From Dasypus novemcinctus (lineage: Eukaryota; Chordata; Mammalia; Cingulata; Dasypodidae), in NCBI RefSeq assembly GCF_030445035.2, contig NC_080675.1, positions 64,744,544 to 64,808,543 on the forward strand: DNA of 64,000 nt, written 5' to 3'. This document shows, one piece after another, positions 47,090 to 60,800 of this stretch. Every line of letters starts with the position of its first letter. Position 1 is the stretch's first letter. The notes below the pieces were generated by a model. That model worked only from the letters and a program-made list of their open reading frames with translations. It had not been told where the DNA came from and ran no database searches. The translations under genes and the position numbers were made by a program.

Positions 47090-47487
47090 CCTTAAGAACG
47101 TTAAACAGGTTCAATCCAACCATAAACAGGTTAATGGCACATTCCTAGTTAACATGAGGCCAAATTGGTGGGTCCTAATAAAATATGACTGATTTCCTTA
47201 TAAAGGGAGGAAGTTTGGACACATAGAGATAAAAGAAGCAAAAGATACAGCCATGCGACAGAGATATAGACTGAGTTATGCCACCACAATTAGAGCAACA
47301 CCACAGCTTATCTGCTACCCAGCTAAAGCCAGTCCCATAACTGATTCTCCCTTTTAAAAGGAAGCATATCCCTGCCAACACCTTTATTTAGGATTCATAG
47401 ACTCCAGAACCATGAGACAATAAATTCCTGTTGGTTAAACCAACTAGTCTTAGGTACTTTGCTACAGCAGCCTGGTAAACTAAATAC
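47090..47487 (+). repeat. MaLR-like LTR
   Basis: 'gactgatttccttataaagggaggaagtttggacacatag' (about 47,187-47,226), 'gagacaataaattcctgttggttaa' and 'ggtactttgctacagcagcctggtaaactaaatac' follow the MLT1/MST-type LTR order in plus orientation. The 5' edge is not sharp. Confidence 0.7.
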
Positions 47488-47489
47488 TA

Positions 47490-50190
47490 TTTCAAAAACT
47501 CTATATACATCATTTTCCCAATAAGATTTTCTCTCAGTAAGGCATTCCAATGGGTTATTGCTACAATCCAGAGAGTACCAAACTATTATAAAAATTATTG
47601 ATTTGGAAAATATTTTTCTTGGGGGAATAGTCATAATACAACAACCACACCTCAGCCATTTCCACTTAATGCCTACTGGCTTTTCCAGATGTTCATGTTG
47701 TTTCAGAAGTGATTTGGAAAATCACTTATTGTAATGGAAATTCCATATCTATACATACCAGAAATGATACTTTACATGCTTCTATATAGTCTCTAAAACT
47801 CTATTTCTTAACAATACTTGTGTTTTTACCAGTTTAATCATTAACATTCTTTGAGATTATAAAGGAGAAATCTATTCCAAATTGAAAATGTTTTCAGTTT
47901 CTCTAGTCTTCCAGCTAGGAATTTGCTCTCCTTCATTTTATCGTAGAATGAAGTGCAGAATCAACATATATTCCAATCACATTTTCATAAAGAGAAAAGG
48001 CTTTGGAAACGGCCAAGTCATGCAAAGAAATTTAGGAAGTTAGAGAATTAGTACCACTGGGAACAATTTGCACTCAAAAGCAAACTGAAATTTGGAAAAA
48101 AAAAAAGAACTGGCAGGGCCAGGAAATTGTTAACAGTTGCTTTTTGTGGAACTCCAAATAGTGACCAAAGTTAGCTATAATATTTGGATTTTAAGTTAAT
48201 ATAATATGGGACTTCTTGACATTCAACTTTCTTGTCCATCCCCATTTTACTATTTTTTTTCCTCTTCAGAACCAAGATGGATGCTGATAATAAACTAAGT
48301 TTAACCACAAAAGAATTATTGAGACTTTTTTAAGGTTTGAAAAGTTCCTGGACTGAGTCATTAATTACGCCATCATATATTCAGGTAGTCACAGAAGCTA
48401 CCAACATTTCTCTGCAAAATGAGGACGACTTTGTTGTATTACTCCATATTAATGTCATTCACATTACATCAGGTACAATTTCTTAGAAGGCAAAGGAGAG
48501 TTAATATTGTGCTCTGCCTTTTTCCTCATTTTAGTTGATGAATGGAAATTAAATTAGCACTAGTAAAATAGACTTATCAGTGAAATTTGAGCTTCTGTGT
48601 TGCATCCTTCAGTAGAGTTTTAAAATATTTAATTTCAAAAGCATTTCACAAAATTGTTTTACACTTTCAAGAATGTTTTAGATGTATAAACAGAAGTTGG
48701 TTTTAATCACCCAGTGACTGCATCTATTCATGTATACCTTAATCTTTAAATTCCAGCCTCCCCAATTACAGTTGGCCTCTGAACACTAGATAACAATCAA
48801 AAGTATTTCTAGAAGAAAGAAAATCAGCATTAGTCTGGAGGCAACACTTGATGAATGTGGTATGTTGGTATTCAAAGATCAACATTCAGCCATAGCAAAG
48901 CTGTTTGTTGTGAATAGCAAAGCTGCTGCCCCTCTCAAATAAGGCAATATAAATTATTTTAATTGGTTATAAGTGCAATTGTATGCCTTTATTAAATGGT
49001 ATGTTTTTGGTATCCTACTATAGCTGTAGTGAGTAGATTGATTTCTGGAAATCTCAGCTAGTGACAGAAAATTAGAAACCGTTTTTTCATGTTACTTACT
49101 CTAAATTGTAAATATCAATTTATACTTTTACCATTGCTTACCTTACACAATTATGTGGAATTTCTTAAAGTTTACAAAACTTACAAAATTAAAAGCATTT
49201 CAGTTATTGCCAAAATTTTGAAATACATTGAACTTTCTTGTGATTCAAACCTAAATGGAGTTTGCTTTATTCAGACAGTTTCTGCCTCAGTTTTTCAGAA
49301 TATGACCATACTAACCTATAATTATGAAATACTTCACACGATGAGCAAGTTTTACAGCCCACTAAAACACTAATTAATGTTAAATTCAAACTGCTTCTCC
49401 TGCACTGATATTGCTGTGAGTTGTTGATTTGGCTCAAAGGTAAAGTACACTTTCCTCTGACCTTATATAACTGAATGTAAGGGTAGCTTATGAAGAGAAT
49501 TGTACCGCCTTTATTGCATGGATACATTGCTAATTCTTCACTTTCAGAAGCCAAAAATGTTGGGGTGCGGGAAATGACAAACTAGCCAAAGTTCAGGCAA
49601 GTTCAATTCCACAAGCAGTTGAATGCATCTCTTAGCTCGCACTTGACATTGGGCAGGAAGCAGGTCTCTGGAAGTAGATGTCATAAAGAAATGTGCTTAT
49701 GCCCTCTTACTGGCGCTAATATTTCTAATTTTGGTTTTAGAACATTCACCCTGAGGTCATTTAGCCTTATTTAGAATTTGTACAGAGTAATATTCTTCTG
49801 TCTGGCAAAGAATGTGTACATTTAAGAAGGTATATAAGATGCTTCTTGTGGTTCCCTCAGATCCTCCTGGCCCAGCCTGTTTCAGGTTGTGTCCAGTTTT
49901 GTGCAGATGTAACTAAGAATGCCTCACTTCATGACAGTGCTCTTCTGCCTTGGAATGAATACATTGCCTAGAAGTGTGGGAAATTAACATCTATGAGAAC
50001 ATCCTTGCTAAGGAAGATTAATTCTTCCCCTTTTCTTTCCCCTACAAGGAGTCTTGAGCTGCATTTCATAAGACTACTCAAGAAGTCCACTTGGATAGAG
50101 TCCATCCAGGTAGCTAGCAACAAATGCTAATTTGAAGTTGCATCTTTACATGATTTTTTCTTTCCTTTTTTTTTGTTTCTTTAAATTAGC
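47490..50190. other. AT-rich unique DNA, nothing recognised
   Basis: Two overlapping frames of 94-95 codons (49,089-49,373 plus; 49,267-49,554 minus) have no recognisable motifs and overlap on opposite strands. Confidence 0.4.
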
Positions 50191-50194
50191 ATTT

Positions 50195-50515
50195 CTTTTT
50201 TTTTAATTGATTTTGTAAAAATATTACATTAAAAAAACAATATGAGGTCCCATTCAACCCCACCACCCCCACCCCACCACTCCCCCCACAGCAACACTCA
50301 CTCCCATCATCACGATACATTCATTGCATTTGGTAAGTACATCTCTGGGCATCTCTGCATCTCATGGTCAATGGTCCACATCATGGCCCATACTCTCCCA
50401 CATTCCATCCAGTGGGCCCTGGGAGGATTTACAATGTCCGGTGATTGCCCCTGCAGCACCATCCAGGGCAACTCTAAGTCCCAAAGGCGCCTCCACATCT
50501 CATCTCTTCCTGATT
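50195..50515 (-). mobile_element. 5'-truncated L1 3' end
   Basis: It is the reverse complement of the L1 3' terminus also present at 55,700-56,040. Both contain, in opposite orientation, the Ile/Met-rich nonsense frame segments and the 'gcagcaacaattt'-like and 'ccactggatggaa' phrases. The T-rich left edge (50,195-50,235) is the A tail. The overlapping 119- and 72-codon frames are therefore not genes. Confidence 0.75.
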
Positions 50516-50879
50516 TTTTCATTTTCATGTTTGATTCCTTAATTTCTACTTCCTGGCATCACTTCCCAAACAAACGACCTACATGCAAAACTTTTTCTTA
50601 GTCTTGGCTTTCAGGAAACTCAAAGACAGTGTTTTATTGAATGATGGACATATCAAGAGTAGAGACTTTATTAAGTAAACTGCCTCATGCCTTATGTGTT
50701 GAATATTCTGAATTAGATTTTAAACTTTTTATATTTCACTGGGTGGTAACATTTTTTTAAAAAGTACTTTTAAAAAAGGACTAACATAGCATTGCCAACA
50801 TTTTTTAAACAGGTACAAAGGTTTTAAAACAAGATAATTATCTTCTTACCATCCTCAATTATACATTTTTGCCTATATC

Positions 50880-51000
50880 TAAACAATGTCCCTTGCTAGT
50901 AGTATGACTTTAGAAAAGTTACTAATGCCTCTCAGCCTCATTTTCCCTTTCTGTAAAGTGGAAATAATATTAAAATAGAAAGTTATAATCATTAACAGCA
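50880..51000 (+). repeat. MIR
   Basis: 'tagtatgactttagaaaagttactaatgcctctcagcctcattttccctttctgtaaagtgg' is the core of a mammalian-wide MIR SINE. Confidence 0.75.
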
Positions 51001-51019
51001 TAATACTCAATAGATAATA

Positions 51020-51500
51020 AAGTGTATCAGATAAAGCTTGCTGCATGGCAAACCAACCACAAACTAAGTAGCTTAAAATATCAACCATTTAATTTACTCA
51101 GGATTCTGTAATTTGGACTGAGATCAGCAGAGCATTTCTTCTACTGGTTTCTTCTGGACTTTTTTGTGAAGTTGTAGTCATCCTTAGATTTCACTGGGTT
51201 TGAATAGTACAAGATGGTTTCACTCACATATTGGATGGTTATCTGGGGGCCTTGATTCTTCTCTATGTGGCACTTTCAAAGGACAAGCTGTGTGTACTTA
51301 GATGGAGGTAAGTAACATTCCAAGAGGGAGAAAATGGAATATATTAAAAACCTTTTGAGACTGAGCCTGGGAAGTAACAAATGTTACTTTCAAGCAAGTC
51401 TCAGGCTATCCCTGAAAAGAGGGAGAAGAAATAAACTCCATATCTTAATGGGAGAAGCAATGAATAATTTATGGCCATCTTTTAATCCATACTCCAAAGG
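51020..51500 (+). repeat. old eutherian LTR-like repeat
   Basis: 'aaccacaaactaagtagcttaaaatatcaaccattta', 'ggattctgtaatttggactgagatcagcag' and 'gcaatgaataatttatggccatcttttaatcc' match, in order, a widespread eutherian repeat whose name I cannot settle (an LTR16/LTR33-like class III LTR is my guess). Confidence 0.45.
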
Positions 51501-54230
51501 GGGTAATACTTGTAAATAGCTAATAACAGTGTCTGGCCTGTAGTTTATGCTATTAAAAATATTTACTAGCATTATGTATTATTACTATTTTACCACTATT
51601 TATATAAAAGAAAGAGCAATCATTTCTCTTTAAAGGAATAAGAAAGACATTATCTAAAACTAAATGTCAATTCTTTAAATTTAATAAATTTACCTTAATT
51701 TAAAAATACAATATGTTTACTTTATTTTCCTAGTTTTACACAGAATGTTTTATGTGTAAACAAACTAGTAACACTAGTTTGAGCAGCAGTGTTTGATAAA
51801 TACTGGTTGAAAGCACCATTTTTCCTTTTATAATCTAGTCATAAGAAGTCCAGTTTGCCAAATTTGTGAATAAAAAGTCTTATTGCAACATGGACATCCC
51901 AGGATTTCCATGTAATTTCTTGCCTTATCAGATCTAACAGAGGATCCAAATACAGGGAGGAGACAGCACATCTACTCTGCTTGGGAACTAAAACAAATTA
52001 CAGAGATGGGATTGTGTGGCTTGTTGTTTCACAAATGTTCCTAAACTTCCTGTGTGAGTTTAGGGATAAACTTGATTCTACTGATGAGCATAAAAGAAGT
52101 AAGAAGCTTTTATCTCTGAATGTGCTGGCCTAGTGTCCAGTTCCATTCTTGTTCTGACTTCCCATTGTTTTCTTCAATATAGGAATACTATTTTCCTTGG
52201 GTGGTTCAAGTATTAAATAAAAAATGACGGTGTGTTGTGTAGTCAAGAACATTTCATTATCCCTAAAATGATTTATTTGTTTATTTATTTATAATAACAT
52301 ACTTTATGCCTAGCCCTAAGCTGCTGAATGTTCCTTCTCAGACATGAACCTTTGAATGAGCAGGGAATATTAGCTCACCGGTGCCTTTCATAGGCTTTGA
52401 TTTCTGCTTCATTTGGTTCATTTCACACATCCTCTTTGTGCCTTTGAGTGCCTGCCAACACCTTCCTGTCATTAGCTGACCCATCTAGACCTGACCTTCA
52501 GCCAAGATGACTTGGTTTACCTACTTCCTTCCTGATGTTTAAGGCAAGCACTTTACAATCCCTGCTCTTTACAATCCCACCAGCTAACCTATCTTACATT
52601 GGTGCTGTGAAAGGATTAGAGTGGCTGTGACCATCAGGGAAATTGACCTTGCTGCTCTACTAATCTGCTATATCTATGATAGGGCAATAGGATCAGCTAC
52701 ACAAAGATTGTCTCTAAACAGCAAGAAAATTCTGCTAGACACTCTAATTCATTCTTATCCTAACATCTCCATGCATTTTGATTTCAATTGGATCCAGGTG
52801 AAATCTACTACCTGAAGAAGTCACCCTTCAGTTACCTACTGCTCAGAATTTTCCCAATGCATTTATATCTGCCTTCTAGCATTGATATCAAGGTTAGTGT
52901 ATAATTGCCAAATAATTTGTTCCAAATGCACTTTTTTTCTTGCATAAAAAACTAAAAGGCCCACAACTCTAATTTCAAATCACCTATGTTATTTCCAAAA
53001 GTATATTAACCTTTTAACTTTGAGGAATTACTTAACAAGACTTGAATATTCAAAACTTATGACTTACTGAAAACACTCAAAGTTCCTACAGTTTTCAGTG
53101 GTTCTTATTTTATTTGGTATATATTTTCAAATTGCCAAGAAATTTTATAGATCAAAATTTTTCTAAACATAATTTATGTCAATGAGGATATATATTTTGG
53201 CCATCAAATAATATATACTCTGATGTCTTTATGGAGAACAAGTGAATAAGTAAGGAAGAGATTAAAGAGCTAGCAATTCAAATCATTTAAACACTCAAGG
53301 TTAAGAAATCTAGCTACTTCCAAATTATTCTTGGTTATAAATAGTAAAGTCTTAAATATACTTCAGTAATCGAAAACAGTCTACTACTAAATTTTTAAAA
53401 TTATTTTCCAATCATTATTAATGATGTAAAGCCAGTAATTGATATCATGAATAGCCACATGATCTTATTTAAGAAAGGACAGATGCAAATCTGGCAGATA
53501 TCAGAGATTTAAAAAGCAAATTCACCACATTGGCATCTCTGTCCAACAAACATTGAACTCCTAGATAAACTTTCTTTTGATCAGAAAACAGTTTAAATTT
53601 GAGGAAGAACAAAGCCATCTTTGCTTTTTTGTCAACAGAATTTCATTTTCCTGATGGGGCTTCCTAAGAAATAAAATGTTTTCCTTATGAGCATCAAAAT
53701 ATTTAAAGGAAGAGAAAGCATTCTTTTACACAATGACTGAAACAGAAAATAAAATGCCACAATAGGAAGTAAGGTAAGAGCAGGAACCAACACTATAAAA
53801 TGGAAACTCAAGGTATGAACGTGAATCATATGTTATTTAGGAGAAAAAGAAAGTCAAGTGAAAGAGAAATGATGCAGATGAACTAGATATCAGGAAAAAA
53901 TGAGCCTAGAGACTGTGTAGCAAGTGTAAGAAAATCTTAGAAATAGTGGCGATAATAGGACAGTGAGATATTTGTAGAAGGAGCATTTAAGCCCTCTGAA
54001 ACAAAACAAGAGGAAAGACTGAGAAAGATAAATCAAGGCAGTCTTACAGCTACCATTACCACATTCCTAGTGAGCAGCACTTGGAGGCTAAAATTTAACT
54101 GACCCTTGAGTACTTCGGTAATTGGGTTTGGAATATTTGCAGTGATAAATAGTCTAGTAGAAATATTGATTGAAAGAATGGTGCAAAATGGAAAGATCTA
54201 GAAATGTACAATACAGCCAAATAAACTGCA
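51501..54230. other. AT-rich unique DNA, nothing recognised
   Basis: No open frame above 65 codons with any motif. Confidence 0.4.
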
Positions 54231-54235
54231 GCTTA

Positions 54236-54390
54236 AAGCAGAGCTTCAGCTCTTAGTAGCAATGTGACCCTGGGCAAATTATTTCATTTCTATGCACCTT
54301 AATTTCTTCTACTGTGAAATATTTAACTGTCTCACTCTGTTGTGAATAAAATTATTAAATCTAATAAATTGTAATAATTACAGTTGTCCT
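54236..54390 (+). repeat. MIR
   Basis: 'gcaatgtgaccctgggcaaattatttcatttctatgcaccttaatttcttctactgtgaaat' is a MIR core. Confidence 0.8.
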
Positions 54391-55364
54391 AACTGGCACT
54401 GCTTGGAAGAGACATACCTAGTCTTAAGGAACTAAAATGTTCCTTTTAGTTTATACTCAGGTGTACATCTCCATAGAACTCTCTTCCTTAAAATCAGTAA
54501 AGCCAAAATAGAAATGGCGGAAATAACTGAATCTATCAGTTACTAATTATTAACATCATTAGAGTATTTAAATTTGCAAAATGATAATTTAATTGCAAGT
54601 TTAAAAGATGTTTTAAGAATGCTATGGAAGATACTTAAGTCCTTATTCCTTTTATAGTTGAGCTATAATACAGCAATTTGCAATCTTATTTTCTCTCTGA
54701 TTTATGCAGAATTCTCAAAAGACAAGTAAGCATTAAAATCCTTTTAAATGGATGCATAATTAATTTTTGAAGGTTATAATCTCGCTTTCTTCAGAAAAAC
54801 TTTAAGAATCATAGAACCTTAAAGTAATTATGAAAAGAAGTGTTGTCCAAATCCATAAACCAGGATGTTAGCCTGAGTTAGCCTAGGAGTTTCTTAGAGC
54901 TTCTCCTTTCTTGTCATCCATCACATAGGCTAACCAGACTGTCCAGAGATTTTCTTCCAAGGGTAGGTACTTTCCAACCGTATTCGCTCCCACACACACT
55001 TCCAACTGAGAGAATCATAAATATAACTTTAGAATCACAACCACACTCTGTATTCATCCATATAGAATTTTAGTAATTTAAGAGAGGTCCATTTGAAGGT
55101 TATTAAATAGGATGTGGCCTACCAGATTTATTTTTGAACTTTAACAGGTGACTGTGTAGCCTAAATGAGACTGAGATAAAAAAAAATGTGTGAACGGAGA
55201 CCAGAAAAGAGGTGGCTACAATAGCCCAGGGGGAGACAGAACCATCCATGATATCATTCATAGTATAAACAGTATATTATTCATTCTTAAATTTCTAAGC
55301 ACATAGTATACACTCAATAAACAGTTTTTGTGGTAATTCATAAGACTTTCATGCTACTTTACTG
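54391..55364. other. nothing recognised apart from a short L2-like tail
   Basis: 'gcacatagtatacactcaataaacagttttt' at about 55,300-55,330 resembles an L2/MIR 3' tail. The rest is unassigned. Confidence 0.4.
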
Positions 55365-56048
55365 GAATTGTAGTTGGTGCTGGGATTTAAGATATATCTA
55401 GGGGATTTGAATCTCTGGACTGACAATATGATAGCCAGGCCCTGAGCCTCAACAGACTTCAATTCCTACACTCTGATTTATTGGACTTAACCCACTCAGC
55501 TAACATGGAGTTGAAGAATGTCAACCACCACACCATGGAGCCTAGAGTGCCTACAACTGAAAGCAGGAGGATTGCACCCAGTATCCATGTGGAATCTAAG
55601 CCTCCTCTTGACATAGATGTGCAATGGACACAACCAATCCAAGGTCCACAGAGAAAATGTGGTATTGGTGTGGGAAAAGTGTCCATGGTGGCTGCTGGGT
55701 GCAGGGAATGGGAGGAAGAGATGAGATGTGGAGGCGTTTTTGGGACTTGGAGTTGTCCTGGGTGGTGCTTCAGGGACAATTACCAGACATTGTAGATCCT
55801 CCCAGGGCCCACTGGATGGAACGTGGGAGAGTATGGGCTACGATGTGGACCATTCACCATGAGGTGCAGTGATGCCCAGAGATATACTTACCAAATGCAA
55901 TGGATGTGTCATGATGATGGGAGAAATTGTTGCTGTGGGGGGAATGGTGGAGTGGGGCGGTGGGGTTGAATGGGACCTCATATTTTTTTAATGTAATATT
56001 TTTAAAAAATTAATTTAAAAAAATGTGATATATCAAAAAAAAAAAAGG
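55365..56048 (+). mobile_element. 5'-truncated xenarthran L1 3' end
   Basis: 'ggtgctgggatttaagatatatctaggggatttgaatctctggactgacaatatgatagccaggccctgagcctcaac' starts a block I recognise as the L1 3' terminal region of xenarthrans. It ends with ATTTAAAAAAATG and an A tail (56,037-56,046). Frames of 104-106 codons overlap here on both strands and reflect the repeat, not a gene. Confidence 0.75.
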
Positions 56049-56049
56049 A

Positions 56050-56598
56050 TAGAATGCTTGCCAGCAGCACCTGACAAAGGATTAGATTCAGAGCTTCATC
56101 AAAAGGGAAAAACAGAGCTGATTCTGAGGTTTCCAACATATATGACTAGGGAATCACGTAAATAAAAAGAACCATGGTAAAAAGAAATGGAGGAAGAGCA
56201 AGTTTGAGAAAGGAAGATGAACTATTTCTACAGGTTGAACATGAGGCACGTTTAAGACAATTGTGTGGAAATGTCCAGCAGGCAGGTGGGAGAAGTAGTA
56301 CTGCAGACATATCCTTACAGTTAATTTATCTAAAGCTAGGAACTTAAACTCATTAAATATGGTTCAATTTTCTTGAACAATCTCCTCAATTGCTTTGGGA
56401 TTCATTTCCCTATTATTACAATTAGTTTCAGAATAATAGTTCCTAACAGAAAAGTTGGAAGGAAAATGTGAATTTATATTCGAACAATATAATGTGTTTG
56501 GTTGCAAGCCATATAATGTTCCTGGCCATGGTTTCCTTCATGTACTAAATTCAAGATATAAATATGACTTTGTTTTTCTCTTTAGCATGTTTAAATAC
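56050..56598. other. nothing recognised
   Basis: Unassigned AT-rich sequence. Confidence 0.4.
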
Positions 56599-57195
56599 TG
56601 TTTTAGTTTGCGACGGGCAGCCAATGCAAAGTACCAAAAAAGTGCGTTGACTTTTATAAAAAGGATTTATTTGGGGTAAAAGCTTATAGTTCCAATGCTG
56701 TGAAAAGTCCAAACCAAAGCACCATGAAAGATGCTTTATCACCAAAGTCAGCTGCTGTTAATCCTGGTGTGTTGCCAAGAGGTAAAGCAAGATGGCCACT
56801 GAGCTCTGCTGAGGTTTCAGCATTAACCCTTCTGGGCTCAGTCTGTCTACTTGAGCTTGTCTGTGGGCCCATTCTCTCAAGGGAGTCATGCTTAAGCAAT
56901 CCTCTCTTTTACACTGCAGATGCAGAATCAAATTTTCCCGCTTTCTTTTTTCCTCATGCTTCTGTGTAGGTCCATATATTTCAAACCCAGCAAGGGGGTG
57001 TGACTCAACCTGAGTCGCACCTCACTGACTTAGTAAAATTAAAAACCCTAAAGTAATCTTATTAAGTAATCTAATCAAATGCCCTCCAACTGAATTTAAT
57101 ACAATCAAAGGGTGTCACACTAGAGGAATAGATTAGTTTACAAACGGTCTTTTTCTTTTGGGGATTCACAAAATAATCTCAAACTGCTACAAACA
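56599..57195 (-). repeat. LTR-like repeat, class III type
   Basis: The minus strand starts TGTTTGTAGCAGTTTGAG and ends CTAAAACA. The plus strand 5' edge 'tgttttagtttgcgacgggcagccaatgcaaagtacc' is shared with LTR-like repeats common in xenarthrans. The overlapping frames here (89 codons plus, 71 minus) are incidental. No clean target duplication is seen. Confidence 0.6.
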
Positions 57196-57660
57196 TCTCA
57201 CCCAAATATAAAGTGACTGCACATATATTGGCCTAATGAAGGTAATTTTCTTTGATATTTTGTGTAATTTATAATCCTTAAATACTGCTCCCACTAACCC
57301 TTTTTGTGATCATTTTTCATTATAATTGCACAATTTAATTTTTTTAAAGCCTTCGATCTTTAGTCACACTATCTTATCACTTGGAACTTACAACCAAATG
57401 TGCTCCATATTCCATTTCATCATTTTATGAACTTCAAAATTTCACTCTTTCCAAGTTTACTATCACTTCTACTTCCTTAATCAATTACCCCTTATCAGTT
57501 AAAATAAATTATAGTCATAATATCCCTATCATGAGTTCCTCTATCTTCTAAAATACTCTTCTCCAAAGGACAATTGTGGCTTCATTAGATTTCTGCTTTT
57601 GCTGGGTGGAACCTCTGGTAGACATGTGTGGTACAATACTGCAGTACTTTAAAACCACTG
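57196..57660. other. nothing recognised
   Basis: AT-rich unassigned sequence. Confidence 0.4.
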
Positions 57661-57663
57661 TTT

Positions 57664-57815
57664 AAAACCACTGCATCAGAGCCAGACTGCCTAGGTTCAA
57701 ACTCTGATTCTGCCATGCAGTTAGCAACTATGGCATAGGGCAAATTGCTTAACCTTCCTGAACTTCAGTTTCTTTTTCTGTACAGGTATAATAAGAACTC
57801 CTATCTTGGGAGTTT
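57664..57815 (+). repeat. MIR
   Basis: 'gagccagactgcctaggttcaaactctgattctgcc ... gcaaattgcttaaccttcctgaacttcagtttc' is a nearly complete MIR. Confidence 0.88.
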
Positions 57816-60800
57816 GTGCTATATAACTTTATGTTTGCCCAACAGATTCCCCTTTCTGCTTCTCTTTAGCCTGCTCTGAGCTCAGCTAGGCCTACACTTG
57901 GGAACTGATTTATTGGGCTCTCTTGCATTATACCTTCCCATTGGACCAGACGTGTACTTGATAGGGTGTGACCCGCTCTTCCTGCCAGATTACTGTCGAT
58001 TGGTTGCATCCTTCTATGAAAGGCCACATTGTCTGTTTGGTAACACTCTCCATATGGCTATACACAAGTTCTGACTAGGCTACTATGCTAGCCACTATGC
58101 TAGCTATGATATAAATTTTCTTGACCAAATACAAGATTTTCTTGCCTCCTAAAAACTGAGTTGACATGAAATGTGCTTATGAATTCCCAGTGCACCAAAG
58201 AACAGAGGCAAAATTAGGACTTAAATGTTCAAATTTTAGTAATGGAGCTTAAAAATGAATAAAATAAAAAGCAGATATTCTTAAAGCCATGCTAGAGAAA
58301 AGGGGATACCTATAGGGTTAAATCAAGCATGAAAGGTGTTAGACAAACTCTCCAAATACAAAGTACACATTGCCATTTCAAAATATTAAATACAATAATG
58401 TAATTATAAACATAATGTCAAAACTCAGTTCTAAACCCTTACATATGACTTGTTTTCTATATATCTCTTTTGAATAAGGAATATAATTTAATTTTAATTG
58501 GATTTAATTTAAATAAGATATAATTATCAAGTAATAACCATATTTATAGTATACATATTTTGCAAGTTAATAATTAAAAGTATAATTCATTTATCAATAA
58601 TCTTTTATTTCCTATGTTGTATTGTATTATTTGCCTTTCTAAACAATGGTGCTTTTCATGTTTATCCCAGGAGGAAATAACTTGTCATTTCAGATATGAA
58701 GCAATATTTCATAAATAAATAGTTGTATTTACTTATAATTTAATATTAAATACATATAGATATTCTATTCCCTTACATATTACTTGTTTTCTATCTTTTT
58801 TGAAAAGATTTAATTTTAATTTTAATTGGGTTTAGTTTAAATATGACTCTAATCCTCAAACACTGAGGGCATAGCAGCTTGGAAGATTCCATTCTGGTCC
58901 CCTGTCCAGACTGCCGCTGGCCTCTTGGCCGCCATAGAGACCCAAGTCCACATATGCTGCATGAGCCTCATGAATGTCTCAGTATATATGCCTGCCCTCT
59001 ATACCCATTCAAAGTTACTTCACAGGTTTTACATCTGACTTCTCTGTCATTAGTATCTGAGCTTTCTTAACAGACTTCCCTTATCTTCTTGCATTTACAG
59101 AGTTGGGGTTCCCATGATATCAGTAGATCAGCAGGTCAATAGTGAATGCCTCGCTCTAACCACTTTAAGATTCTCTGAGCAGATTAATCCTACACTCTGT
59201 AAAAGTGAGATAGTAGATGAAAATAGCACATAACATGGTTAAACAGCAAGTACATTCTTGGCATCCAGAGAAATCTGTATTTCTTAGGACACTGTGAAGC
59301 AGGAAATAAAAAACCTGCTTTAGGAAAAAACCTAAGGTGAAATATTCACATTAGTGTTTATTTTGCTGGGCAAAGGTTTGAAAACATCCAGCATTTTAAT
59401 GTTTTTGGAAAATTTTTTGTTTCCTTATCTTCAAAGTAAAATGATTTGTGAAACTCCTTAGTGATTAAAGACGGTTGGTTTATGATCATCTTGGAAATAA
59501 ATGTAAAAGCTCAAGGTTCTACTAACATAGAAAAAGATTATAACATATAAACTAAGATTATGATAAATTCACCCTATCTGTTAAAATATTTATTTTAATT
59601 AGTTATTCATAATAAGAGAGAATTTAACTTCACTCCATTATGGAACGAGACAGAATATTTCTCACAATTTTGTAAAATTTTAATTTCTTATTCTTAAGTA
59701 TGATTTTTACAATCATGAAATGAGTTATTTAATAAAATTTAAAAATCAAACAACACTCTAAATATGAGCTTATAATTTAATAAAATAGTTGCAATATATT
59801 TATTATTACAGAATTATCAAAATTTAATTGCATTATTGCAGCAGATGGAAATAGCATGTACCAAAAGATGTATTTTGCTGTAGAGCAATTCTTCATTTGA
59901 AGTGAAGGTCAAAGCAAAGGTTTTTACAAACTAAAGCAGACACATTTGTTAAAAAGATAGAAGTGAAAGAAAAATGATTTTGATTACCATTCACAATCTA
60001 AATTTACAGGAATTTGAGAGTGAGTGGAAAGTAGAAGAGAGAAGTTGTACATAAACACCATAGATTTCAAAGAAAGGGATAAAATTATATGTTTCTTAAA
60101 ATAAATTAATATACCTTATAGTAGAATCTACTATTTTCCTCAGAATCTTATGCACATAGTACAAACATCCATCGTTAGAGCGGGAATGAAAAAATTAAGT
60201 AATTATTCAAGACAGATTAAAATCTTTAATCTGTTATTTCCTATTCTAGTGCAACATAATCTAGGATATTGGGCTGTATATAAAAGATGTTTTATGACTA
60301 CTAAAGGTTACTAAAATACTTTGATAATAAAAAGGGATCATGTCATTACATGGAGAAGAGATTTTCAGTGTGATGTTTTCAGGTGAAAGTTATGTATCTT
60401 CCTACAGTCTGATATACATATATAAAAAAATCTAAGAAAACCCATCTATTAATTCTATTTTCTGAAATATCTCATATGAGTTTATCAAATATGTGGACTC
60501 TGTAAATTTGACTCTCTAGAAATGAACTAGCAAGAAGAAACATATGGCTTTATTTTTTAAAGTGAAAAATAATTAGAAAAACAATGTAAAATGTTTAAAA
60601 ATAGCATAGTTGTGATATGATTAAGATATCTTACAAGTCATTATAGAGTAAAAAGGAAAAAAACTAAATACATAATAAAAGAGAAAAATGCAAGGAAAAT
60701 TAAGTCAAACATGTAGAATAAAGGGACAGGACACTGATATTAGTTATAGTAACAAATGCAAATATGTGAAACTCCCTTATTTAAAGTGAAAATTTCTCTA

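Noticed and set aside
50242..50601. 119-codon His/Pro-rich protein
   Set aside because: Reverse complement of the L1 3' end; low-complexity start from CCACC repeats.
55459..55872. Protein-coding gene from overlapping 104-106 codon frames
   Set aside because: The same sequence recurs inverted at 50,195-50,515 and is an L1 3' terminal region.
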